The notes under the pieces: model-generated | What the model saw: the letters and a program-made list of their open reading frames with translations, nothing else | Told to the model about the DNA's origin: nothing | Database searches by the model: none | In this document: positions 51,828-63,354 of the stretch, in pieces | Position numbering within the stretch: position 1 is the stretch's first letter | Layout: the number at the start of each line of letters is the position of its first letter | NCBI GenBank assembly: GCA_905331475.1 | Contig: CAJNYU010004349.1 | Span: 20,457-84,456 of the forward strand | DNA from: Rotaria socialis | Taxonomy: Eukaryota; Rotifera; Eurotatoria; Philodinida; Philodinidae | Direction: 5' to 3' | Length of the DNA stretch: 64,000 nucleotides | Program-made: the position numbers and the translations under genes

Positions 51828-54493
51828 CATTCTTTTTTTTTCAACAAAACTGAAATCAATTCAAACGGATGCTGTATAGCAATAAATTATAATAAGTTCG
51901 CGATTTTATCATCATTTAATAGTTGAAAGTGTTCTAGTTTGTCATGTACTCTTAAATCAATGTTGTATACCTAGTGGCACCAAAAATATTTTGAGAAAAC
52001 TAGATTTTTTCCTGATTTTTGTATCGGCGGTATCAATTTTCTAGTCGTATTTTTCATACATCGATGGCAGACAAGAACTTTCGTTCCGCTTAAGTTTAAA
52101 ATTTTTGTTAGCCATAATCTATTCAGATTATATAATACCGAGTTTTTCTTGATAAGCACATGATATTACTTCATTTTTTTTAGTAATTACACTATGCTGT
52201 CAGATCGGCATTTGAATCTTTTCTTTTCAATGGCATGACCAATTTTAAATAATCTAATATTGAGTTTGCAGTTCGTTTTAAGCATTATATATTAAAATCA
52301 ATATCATTAACTTCATTTTTATCTTGCCAAATAGTTATAATTAAATTTGTATCTGTATATAACGAAAATAATGTTCTATTTTATAAGCTGTTACAATAAG
52401 TAGATGTGAAGCAATAATAAGAGCATAATATTTTGACATATGAATTAATTTCTGATTAAATTAAATGTTCTTTCCTTCAGAATGAACTATCATGAATATT
52501 TTCTAATCTTACTTATATTTTTACTGCAGCCATCTTCTCACTTTTTCGTGCATATTGTCAAGTTTTGGGATAGATGATGACCAAAATTATTCATTTCCAC
52601 GCAATACAAGAGTTACAAATTAAAAAGATTCGTCGAAGTACTATTCTAGAATTAGTTTGTCTTTTATGTTGGGTATGTTTGATAAATCAATTTTCCATAT
52701 GAATTTCTTCAGTTAATAAGTTTCGAATAAAGTAATCATAAGAGATACGCCTATATTTGATTCTATGACCAATTTCGATTTCGTTCGCACATCTCGTAAA
52801 AATACATATGTGCCACATTTATTTGACATTTTTCGATCAAACGTTTGTAAATGCTATTCGCTTCAAATAAAAGATGCATATGAAGATTAAAACTGTATTG
52901 AAAACAAACATTCTGCTCCAAAAAATTTAACGTTCTATTTGCTCGAGCAAAACAGATTTTTCCTATCATTATCCTTTCTAACTTCGAATAATCAATTTCA
53001 ATGAAATTCAGATCAATGGAAACAACTATTTCCATAAAAGTGGTGCATGAACTAAATAGATGCTAATTCACGCTGTGATCGATACTAAATTAGGATAACT
53101 AATAACTATATATTATTCATTATTTTATCCGATCAAGAAAGCGTGTAGAAGAGAGAAAAGTTTATTTTATTTTATTTTTTCTAGCATACGAAAGTCACAT
53201 GTACAGCTATGCACAGAATAGATAGGAACGATGAAGAACAGACAAAACAATAGCTGTGGGTATGAGTGTGTTGCTACAAGTGTGCATGGCTTTCAGCTAT
53301 TTACCCATACTCATACTCACACATCCATAGATTCTTAACTTAGGCGACATACTACCATCAGCGATTTACTCTTCAGCAACTATCATGCTATGTGACAAAT
53401 GATTAGTGAGAACTAAAACATTGTATAGATTATGAGTCGAAATGATAATTAAAGAGTTGTATCTTTTTTTGTTTCATTTAATATTTCTACAGTTCGCCGA
53501 TTCAAGATAAACTCTTAAAGGTTTTTGTCTGTTGGGTTCAATTAATAATTTCATTACAGGGACGTTCTTTCAGATTTGATCCTGATAAAGCATATAAGAT
53601 ACGAGTTGAAAATGATTACGCTGTTGTGTGCACAACGATCTAATCAATAAACGATTTAACAGCATAACAAGAGAAGTGATTGGAGCAATAAAAATGAGAA
53701 GAACTCTAACACGAATAGAGATTATAGAGAATCACTTACTTTTAATTCATGAAAGGCATCTATTTTTAAACTATGACCAAAAAACCTATTGAGAGCAATA
53801 AGGGCAAATGATAGAAGATCATTAATTGTGTACTTAAATTCTTGCTACGCAAATCAAAAATTGAAACAAGTACTATTATCTCAAAAGAGACGTAATCATG
53901 TCTCTTCAGTGAATTTTGTACGCACAGTCAATTATTAGCTCTGGCAAGAGTAATATCTATATTTTATGGTAAAAAAAATGAAAATATTTATCACAATCCA
54001 GTTATTAATAGTTTTTTGATGGCATCAAAATGGCATGGAAATAAATAATAAAACCGCACGAACTATAGTCCATTCATTTTTATTGTAGCTAAACGTTTAA
54101 GGTATGGTTTTATGCGGATATTTCATCTCAAACTAAACCATGCTTATGATATACTTACTATTGAATGATTTAAATACTCGAGTTCTACAAATCTATATTA
54201 ACCTTGAAATTCTCCTGGCACAAAAACAAAACTTAATTGATGAGTATTTTTAATACTTAGATGATTACTTAAACGGAATGTTAATAGTTTTGCTTTCTGC
54301 TTGATAAACATTATAAGGAATATTTTCAGACTAACTCTCATGACTTTCTAAAGTTCGATGAGTTTCAAAAGTCTATACCATCAAGAAAAGCGAAACTTAA
54401 GAGCTGTAAATTCAACTCTTTATGTTGAAAAAAGAAAAGTCAGACATTTTTTGATCGACAGCATATAAAAAAAGCAATTGCCATCGAAACATG
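51828..54493. other. Gene-poor region
   Basis: No coding exons recognised. AT-rich with one partly self-complementary stretch at about 53255-53330 (repeats of GTATGAGT and its complement). Otherwise nothing seen. Confidence 0.4.
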
Positions 54494-56855
54494 TTAATTC
54501 ATATACGTGTCATTGAACCAATTGCCGCTCGTTACCATACCATTGGCAAATGTCATAGTGCCCCATCCATGTTTCTTATCATTCATCCAAGATCCTTGAT
54601 ATTGCCAACCTTCGCGAGATGTAAATATCCCGTGCCCATGCATAAGGTCCTTAATAAAATTACCCACATATATATGTCCACAGTCCCCACAATGAAAGGT
54701 ACCATATCCATCCTTCAGGCCATCTTTCCAATTTCCGTCATATCGACTACCATTAGGCCAGACGGATACTCCTTGACCGTTAGGTTTATCGTTTACCCAA
54801 CTACCAACATATTTATGGCCACAGTTGTTACAATCAAAACTTCCATGCCCCTGCCTAAGACCATTTTGAAAAGTTCCTTCGTATCTGCCATCTGGATAGT
54901 TAACAATTTGGATGGAGTTAGGGGCCACATAAGACAAGTTCTGGTTGTATACTTGAGAAGACATAGAATGATTTGAAATGACTGGGTATTGTTCGGCATG
55001 ATTTGTTGCATTTGAATATGTTTGAGCATGATTCGGCGAGACTGTCGGGAATGAAGTTCGATTTGGTTTTACTGATAACGATTGAGAGCTCATGGTATCG
55101 CGATATTGTCGAGCAAGGAGGGGCACATTAGTAATGTTTATCTGGGACTGATTCGGCATTACTGCCACTAGTCTATCATTAACACTGGTTTTCAATTCCT
55201 GTAAATAGTTTGGAGCGACGGGTACCCATTGATGTTGGTTTCCATTTGGTGGATAAGTTTTTTTGTGTTTGTCTACTTGCATTGTTTTTGGTTTCATGCT
55301 GAAGTCATTTTGAGTTTTTGGTTTATAATCTAGAAAAAACGTTTTCTTCTCAATACTCATAATCGACCGTCATTTGATATATTTAATATCTACTCACTAG
55401 ACAATGTTTCATTCTTTGTCTTTGTTGATTTCTTCTTCTGATCAAACGGCACGAAATTGGGCGTTTTTTTTGAATCATCCGTATCTTTAGTGAATCAATT
55501 AAATACAATTAGACGTAAAAATTGTTTCAACCAGTAAACATTTATCACGAATGAATTTCTCAAAACCATGATAGAATTGAAACATTTAAGATTTCGATGA
55601 ACAATATGAACAAATAAAAAGTACTACTCAGTAGGGACTATGAAATGTGAATATAAGCCGTGTTTTTATGTATGCTCTCAATAGCACACACAATTATTAC
55701 ATCGATATTGGTAGTGCTATTATTTCATAACGTTGATTATGAATGACATCCTAATATCAATGATATAGGACAACATTTTACATTTTCTGCAAGGGAAAGA
55801 AACTGATTTCAATGGTCACAGTAAATTAAAAATCACCTGAAATTATTTGAAATCAGTTTGTTACTTCCTGTACACGACAGAGTATATTAATTTAAGCGAG
55901 CCAACATTTAGAAGCCAACCAATATGATGAAAAATGACGATATAAGGTTCTTATAACTACATGATATGCTATCCTCTACATCTTCCGTTAGATTCTTTTC
56001 AGAAATTGTGCTCGAATTTTTTAATGTTAAAGTACCATTTCAAAGAAAACGTCAATTTCATCTACTACAGAATAGTGTTTTAACAGCTCCTTGATATTGA
56101 TAGAACAAATGAATAGAATACTTACGTTGTGCTGTTCCATCAGATGCCGTTGGTGGCAAGTGAACCTGTACAATAGCTGATGCTAATTGCTCGTCACTAT
56201 TGTCACTCAATTCTCTTAAATGTATTACGTGTAGACCGCCAAGATGATTCAATGCATTACTCTCAACTTGCAGACGGGTGCCTGGCATCAGTATGAGTTC
56301 ATCTTCATTGTCAAAGTTCGTGTAGCCTTTAATATTCCTTCCATTAACTGCTTCAATCAAGAAAAGAGTCGAATTGATATCGACAAATCCTTTAATAACA
56401 TCGACAGATGATGAACACGAATTCACAGCCCACCAAGTCAATATTTGATCTTTCTTTAATTTCTCACTGAGATCTTTTTGAACCCCGCGCCATATAGCTT
56501 TCTTTACTGAAGGTAGTTTTTCAATTGCTACTTCGAATAGTTTAAGAAAAGGAAACCAAGGCTTTAGTTTAGATCGGTCTTCACTTCTTAGTGCTTGATT
56601 TAATACACGATAGAAGCTACCTTTGCCCCACTCCATCGTGTACAAATATACAGCAGCTGATTCATCGCGTGTGAGACCATGTTCTGAAGGAAAATGGCAA
56701 TGTTGCTTAGCTACTTTGATATAGCGAGACAATTGATCGATATAAGGAAGGATTGCAATTAATGATTGTTCCAGAGAGACAAGTTTACAACTATAATATC
56801 CATATATTGGTGAAAGTGTTTTCGTACCGAGATCGAAATCAGTAAAACGATTCAT
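54494..56855 (-). CDS. Arginine-type ADP-ribosyltransferase fused to MORN repeats
   Basis: Three exons on the minus strand: 56855-56126, 55484-55398, 55329-54494; 550 residues, phases agree. The N-terminal part is an R-S-E class mono-ADP-ribosyltransferase, which moves ADP-ribose from NAD+ onto proteins: IWRGV (R123), WWAVNSCSSS (S146/S148) and NEDELILMPGT (E184-x-E186). RFTDFDL at the start and LTRDESAAVYLYTMEW match the opening of this family as seen in rotifer ARTs. There is no signal peptide, so it is probably cytosolic. A linker (about 273-416) repeats a V-x-P-N motif five times. The C-terminus (417-550) has five MORN repeats plus a partial sixth (e.g. RYEGTFQNGLRQGHGSF, WQYQGSWMNDKKHGWGTM), two carrying CxxCGH. 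MORN repeats often bind lipids or tubulin and may place the enzyme. I start at the ATG before RFTDFDL; the frame stays open upstream without another ATG. Confidence 0.87.
55790..55870. mobile_element. Short inverted-end fragment related to the 46-kb MITE
   Basis: Inside the first intron of the ADP-ribosyltransferase gene. Perfect 12-base inverted arms AAACTGATTTCA (55800-55811) and TGAAATCAGTTT (55848-55859), preceded by CAAGGGAA at the left. The arm matches the AACAAACTGATTTCC end of the element at 46023-46399. Only about 80 bp remain, so it would be a shortened copy. Confidence 0.45.
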
Positions 56856-59800
56856 AATGTTTCTTAAGCCTTTTGATAGCCAATAAAAACAATGAAAGAA
56901 TATGTTTTCAATGCTAACTTGCGTAAGGAGTGACACGTCGTAATATTTGATAACTTGATTTTTGAAGAAATTCGCTCTGTTATTGAAAAGTTTCTAATAA
57001 TATGGATAATAGCTACTTGATAAACTAAAATAAAAACATAAATATGAATAACATTCAGAAAGGAGGTAGACGTTTAAAGTTAGAAGAATAAAACGTGCTG
57101 GGTGACTCTCATCTTCATCGACATTCTAAAAATATCTTCCCCCAACTGTCTTTCTTATTCATATGTCCATAGTCAAAACATGTCTCATATCTATAACTCA
57201 CAGCTTTGTTTTTATTGTGTTCATTCTTTTTTTTGCAGAGCTTTCTTCATTCTTTAAAGGGTGATAGCTATTTATACTTAAGATTGCAATACTACAGGTG
57301 GTGCTAGTACTTATTCTTGTGCGTTATAATACGCAATCATACTGAATTCATATTTTTTTTAAATTACTTATTTTTTTCGAACTTATTGATTTGCGCAACA
57401 TCAATAGAGCGTGATATTTTGTAGAGGTGGATACATAGTTATATGAAACTGTAAACATCATTTTTTTGCATTCCTCTTCGTCTACCTGGTAGGTTATATC
57501 GTAAAAAAGAGATACATTTTTATAATGAATCTATTTCTTGTCTTCATTTGAAATGCTCTACCATGAGAGGGAGAGTGTTTGTACGTGTATAGAGAAGTAA
57601 TGATTTTCAATTAAAAAGCGTTTCATTACGAACTGCGAAATCTGCAGTTACGGTATATCTGAAACGACGATGTATTGAATGCGTTACTAGAGCGAAGCAT
57701 AAATCGATTTTCAATAGGAAACATATATAAGAGTGAATTTTGCTGGCATTGTACGGTTTGCAGAAAAAAATGAAAGTGAACGCTGGAATAAATTGACATG
57801 TGCATTACATAGATCACCATTTCTTGCATACAAGTCAAGTATTTCCCACGCTGTCAAGTCTTTGATTTGCGAAGAAATTGAGATCATAAAGTATATTTAA
57901 GGTTTGAAGTCGCTTGACAAAATTAAATCTCTGCGTGAAAAGTTTTCCGATTATCAGTATATCACAGTCATATCCTTTTGAAAAGTATAATCCGGGAGTG
58001 TGTGTGTGTGTGTGTGTGGTCTCTGCATATACGCACACCCTCAGGTATTAAGAATCCTTGAAAAATATTTGTAAACGTCTCTTAGTCAAGATAAATCAAA
58101 GAACGCTAAATAAATTTGCTTTTCTCTAAATATCTATCATTTTAATCTGTTGTGACATTTTTTGAGTGAAAATATTATTTTCTCGTGAACGATACTTATT
58201 TAAGAGCTCAACTTTTTATAACAGATCTATCATATAGTCAGTCAAAAAAGATAAAATAATCATTGACTAATCTCGTATAGTTAGCGAGAAATCAAAGAAT
58301 CACAAGAAGAAATCTTGCGTGACATTTAGTGCAACAATAACCACCCATCTGTTTTAGTTTTTATCTTCTTGCTTGATCCTGAACATTTTTGAAAATATTT
58401 TTTTATCAAAATATTTCGCGTTCTTTGCTCTATGAAATAGAAAAAAAGAAATTTGGGTTAACTTGTAAAAAGTCTTTAGCAGTTGCAATTTGATCTGTTG
58501 TGACAAAAAAATGACCAAAGTGTATGTTTAGAAATTTTTTGCAAAATTTGATCAGAAAATCAAAATCAAAGTTATGATCAATTTGTATCTTTGGAAAGAG
58601 TAATGTGCTATCTACCAACTGATGTAAAAAGTTCGTTTTATCCAATCAGAATTATAGGATAAAAAGCAGAATTTCTATCGATAGCTGCCACTCAACAACT
58701 TTCATTTTGATCTGTCATGTTTCAAAACTCCTCAGCCACTGAGCTAAAATATTTGATACTTTTATGGTAAGCAGAGCGAATCAAATGAAACATTTCAAAA
58801 GAAAGATGGTCCAAATCGGTTAAGTAGAAGTTGAGATCTAAGCTTTTTCGTGTTTCCAGAGCAATCGTACAATGCCAGCGAAATTCACTGTATATATAGG
58901 AAATCATTCAAGGGGGAAAAAGCGGCTCCTGGTGTAACGATAAGAATGTTTTATCGTGATATCGAACTGGATAGAGGTGGAGTAGCTTACCGCTACTCTA
59001 GGTAATGATGTTTATTCGTTTATTCACATATCCAGAGTGTAACGACACAACTAGAGAGTGTCGCCTATGCCCGTCGACATGATGGTATATTGTGTCATCT
59101 GACATCTCTAGAGTGTAACAACTTCATACATAACACACGTATATATAGGAGAGAGATAGAAGAGAGNGTGTAACGACGCAACTAGAGAGTGTCGCCTATG
59201 CCCGTCGACATGATGGTATATTGTGTCATCTGACATCTCTAGAGTGTAACAACTTCATACATAACGCACGTATATATAGGAGAGAGATAGAAGAGAGGTA
59301 CATTAGAACAATGGAAAGAGAACAGAAAGAGAAGGAAGGAGAATCATCGAAGCGTGCCATCAATATCGGCACACCTATTTGGTCACCAGAATGGGTCATA
59401 TTTATTTTATTCACCACAGGTGTGGATATGATGTATAGATGTGTCTGTGGATTTCTATTTGTGGTAAATGATAACCAACCCTCGACTCCTCTCGACTGAG
59501 AGACATTACTAGACATTTCATTGTTATCGCGAAACAATGTTAAAAAGAACTTAGCTATAAAGCGCGTTTCTAAAAAAAGATGCGTTTTTAATAATAGCAA
59601 TCGCATTACACTCCCGAAAATGCATGAATACTACATGCGAGTTGTAACGTAGTAGTATACACTACTGTTATTCTCGTTTCGTTTCTATTGTTTTTCTGTT
59701 TCTTTCGTTTCTGCTTTCACAGTATGCTAGAAATATACATATAGATATATGTATTGTTTTTCTTTCGTTCTTTGATCTTTTCTTGATCTCAACTTAGATT

Positions 59801-60488
59801 GGCTATTCTTAAAAAGGAGAAGATATTATTTTCGGCCGTGACCTTGCTTTCTCTATTACGCAATAATATTGTCTATTACGTAATATATATTTTTGTGCTT
59901 TTTGAAAATAAAGATAGATTGTTAATATTAGATTCTTTGGGAATACGTGACACGAGTAAAATTCTGCACATGTCTCTTGGATTCCCCGATTGCAAATGAT
60001 TCGTTTCATATATGATAACCATGTAAAAACATTTTACTCATCATTTTTTTTTTGTCAAGAAATCTTGGACCTTTCATATATTTCGAAATCTCAATTTTCT
60101 CTGAAATGGAAATCCTGACAGTGGGGAAAATAGTTGACTCATATACAATAAATAAGGCTCTATCGAATGCACGGGCCAAATCTATCCTCTGTTTACTTTT
60201 ATTTTTTCCGATTTTTTTTCTTCAAACCGTATGATGTTAGCACAATTCACTCATATATTTTATTTTTCTATTCTTGATAGGTAATTACGTTATGTTATTA
60301 ACTCACAGTGAAGCTTTCAGAAATAAACATGATTGCCTTCAAAAGAATATTGTTCTTTCGCAAGTTTCCTCTGTAACGCATTCTTATCTTTCATGTGACG
60401 CATTACTGTTTCATCATACTATTCAGTAGTAGAAAATAATATATTTAAGTAAGAACCAATATCAGAATCAATTTCATAAAAACTTGTG
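56856..60488. other. Intergenic with a GT tract and a local duplication
   Basis: No coding exons recognised. A GT microsatellite is at about 57998-58017. A 130-bp duplication around an undetermined base is listed separately. The stretch should contain promoters for the divergent ADP-ribosyltransferase (minus) and ABC transporter (plus) genes. Confidence 0.45.
59037..59297. repeat. Near-identical 130-bp tandem duplication separated by N
   Basis: Copy 1 is 59037-59166 and copy 2 is 59168-59297, with a single N at 59167 exactly between them. They differ at about two bases (ACAC versus ACGC types). Both end in GATAGAAGAGAG. Placement of the N at the junction suggests that two contig ends with the same sequence were joined, or that a real tandem array was collapsed. 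Confidence 0.9.
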
Positions 60489-62268
60489 ATGGCAAAAATG
60501 CGTTCGATATTCCTTCCGGGTTCATCTTCATGGGCTTTACACAATATTATTTTCGACATAATCATTGTTTTGAAGCCATTTAAATTAATTAGATGGTTCA
60601 TAATGAGTGTCACATCAATGATATTAACTACTTATTTGAATGTGTCATTTTTCTCTACGATTACAATGAATATTACTGAAGGTCTGAAATATCTTTTTCT
60701 ACTCATCATATTTGAGAATATCACATCTTACTGTTTACTCAAACAGAGTCTAGCAAAGAAAACATTTATTCTTGATTTTTTAAAGCATTTTCAAACGAAA
60801 TTAAATCAAAGAATACTCAGCACCGATTGGATCAAGATTAAGTTGTCTGATCAAGTAGAAATTCGACGAAAGATCGAAGAAGCTTCTTCGTCTGTACAAT
60901 ACTTGATCGAAGAATTTATTGATCAAATGAGAGAAATCTCTACATTTTGTATGACTGTGATCACCATCTTTTATATTTGTCCTTTTGCAACTATACTAAT
61001 CGCTATTGTTTATATCTGTTTTTATAAACTGTATCTGAACAAGCAGAGTAGTGAGCTGCTTGAGGTTAAATTGAAAATGATTGAAAAGAATGATAAACTA
61101 TATTCAAAGTACTCAAGAGCAAACGCGAACATGTTTGAATATGTCATTCATCATGAAAAGGACAAAATTATCAATATCACAAATGAATTAAAGATCGATA
61201 TGGAAAGACATTGGTTTTTACTTGATTATCTTTACGACAAGTTATCATTTAAAGAAGATATACTTGGCAAATCATGTACATTTGTAACTATTGTCGTATA
61301 TTACCTCTCAAATGGAACTAATATGTTCATTATTCCATTATATCATTACCTATCAACCTTGACGGACACAATTCACACTATGGTAGTCGCATATATACGA
61401 TGGTTAAGACTGAAAAAAGACTACGACCTTGTTAAACCGATACTTGAAGAGCATGATGAACGGATTTATTTTGAACAAATAGATTTGAATTATGCATTAC
61501 ATATTCGAGATCTTTCATTTCAATATGAAGGTAAACGTGAAGCTTTTCATTTGCAATTACATGGCATTCTAACATTCAAAATGGGAGAAGTAATACTGAT
61601 AACAGGCAAAAGTGGTGCAGGTAAGATTCAATGTTTGCATACTTACCTTCTAGAAAGTTGTTAATACAATAACGAATATTATTCTAGGTAAATCGACGTT
61701 CTATGATATTTTAAATGGTTCAATACCGACAAAAGATTATTCAGCAACGATACAAATTGATAATAGCCAAGAATCAAAGACTCTTCATGCAATTGAAAAG
61801 TGTCGAACAATGGTTTTACAGGATAGCGACATGGATTATCGATCAACTATTTACAGTATGATCACGGATATTGATGAAGATGAAGTAATACAAATGAGAA
61901 CTTCAGAACTCGATTCACTCGTATGGGAATTTCTTCGCCTTGTTCAAATCGATGATTTCGTTCGAAACGAACTCAATTCAGATCTCGATCAAGCAATGGA
62001 AAATAAACTTAGCGGTGGACAAAAAACACGATTATTATTAGCACGAGCTTTGTACCGTGCTCACAATCGTAATTCTTCTTTACTTATTCTTGATGAGCCT
62101 GATCGAGGTCTTCCAGCAGAAACAACATTGAGCATTATTGAAAATATCATGAAATGGTATCGATCAAAAGGTATACTAATTCTCACGCTACATACAGAAC
62201 GGGCACATTTACTCAATTTTGATCAAGTTCTACATATTGAAGAAGGGACTATAACAAAAATCAAATAA
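60489..62268 (+). CDS. ABC half-transporter (membrane domain plus one ATPase domain), divergent
   Basis: Two exons, 60489-61620 and 61688-62268, encode 570 residues. The N-terminal half has several hydrophobic helices in the layout of a type I exporter (LILTTYL, FLLIIFENITSYCLL, FCMTVITIFYICPFATILI, FIIPLYHYL). The ATPase half has FQYEG (A-loop), GKSGAGKST (Walker A, split by the intron, ending at residue 381), VLQDS (Q422), LSGGQ (485), LLILDEP (Walker B, 509-515) and LTLHTE (H546). All ATP-handling motifs are intact; the D-loop is RGLPAE instead of SALDAE. It should work as a dimer. The substrate and subfamily cannot be told; the membrane half does not resemble the usual ABCB or ABCD proteins. 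A GTG lies directly before the ATG used. Horizontal origin is possible but unproven. Confidence 0.85.
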
Positions 62269-63354
62269 TAGTGATTAACGATATAGGAAATTTTTTTCTA
62301 ACTAATATTGTTCGTTTTAATTGTAATGTTATATAAATGTATACCCATGCTAAGTTAACAGTATTTTTTTCTTAATTTTACCCGTGATTGATCTCACTAG
62401 CACCAACCTGAACGGCAAAATCATGAAAAAATTGGTAGCTTCAATGCAAGTCGATAAATCTTAGTTTCTTCGAATAGCTATCCAAGTGAACTTGTGCGCA
62501 GAGAGGTAGAGTATCAACGCAGTTAATATTAAGATTTTTTATCGAGACTGGTGAACATTTTCCAATAAAGTATCAAGTTGCTGTCATTTGAAAGCATATC
62601 GTCAGTCACTTTATCTTTTGCACGCTCGATTTGATAACTCATACCATAATTCTGTAAGAAGTAAACAATAAAAAAGAAATAAGATGAAAGTGTTTCTATT
62701 ATCTATCGAAAAATATCATAAGTTTGCACTTAGACAATATATATATATATAAACCAACCATTTTGTATTGTATTAGATTACTCGTGAGAGCAAGAGTTTG
62801 CATGAGCGACGCTTAGTTTATAGAGATGATGATATTACTTTGTTCTTATACTAGTACTTCACTTGCTGCATTTTAGATATGCGTTAAATTTTTAAGAGAA
62901 CTGACAATTCTGTTTGTAAACCATATTCTAAGCACTCAAGAAAACTGTTAGAATTCTATTTCATACGATTGCTTCACCATAAATTGAGTTTCCATTTATG
63001 ACTTCACTCAAAGACTTCTACACAAACTACCATGAATGCCTTTCATTCGAATGCGCTTGATACAAACCATTCACTATGATAAAAAAATAACAACAATTAA
63101 TGACGTTTTACTAAAATAAAATGAACCAGACGACGTCGATTAAAAGTAAGCCTAGGTTTAAGTTGCATATCATATTGTCAGATATTAGCACCGTAATTGT
63201 AATAGAATGCTTTTCCTCTTGATGACAGAAGCAAAAATTGTCATTCAATGTAATTTTTTTCTGCTCCATCATTTCGCCTAGAGAAAGATTATAAAAGCGT
63301 TTTGCCCTATTGGTATTAATTGGTGTAAAATCTATAAAAAAGAAAGTTCGAAAA
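62269..63354. other. Intergenic
   Basis: No coding exons seen. A short TA tract lies at about 62739-62752. A TATAAAA-like sequence (about 63330) lies 25 bases before the start codon of the next gene. Confidence 0.45.

Noticed and set aside
53255-53330. Possible hairpin from GTATGAGT repeats
   Set aside because: Only about 8-12 bases pair, with mismatches; this is not enough for an element or RNA gene call.
54491-54976. Plus-strand open frame of 161 codons
   Set aside because: It lies exactly antisense to the MORN repeats; the regular repeat on the minus strand keeps the opposite strand open. The minus-strand protein has clear domain identity.
55330-55360. ATG that would begin the MORN exon as its own gene
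   Set aside because: These bases fall in a 68-base intron with good donor GTGAGT and acceptor TTTTCTAG; splicing keeps phase and connects to the ADP-ribosyltransferase exons.
59226-59606. Minus-strand frame of 126 codons
   Set aside because: It runs into one copy of the 130-bp duplication, has no domain, and its composition is like noncoding DNA here.
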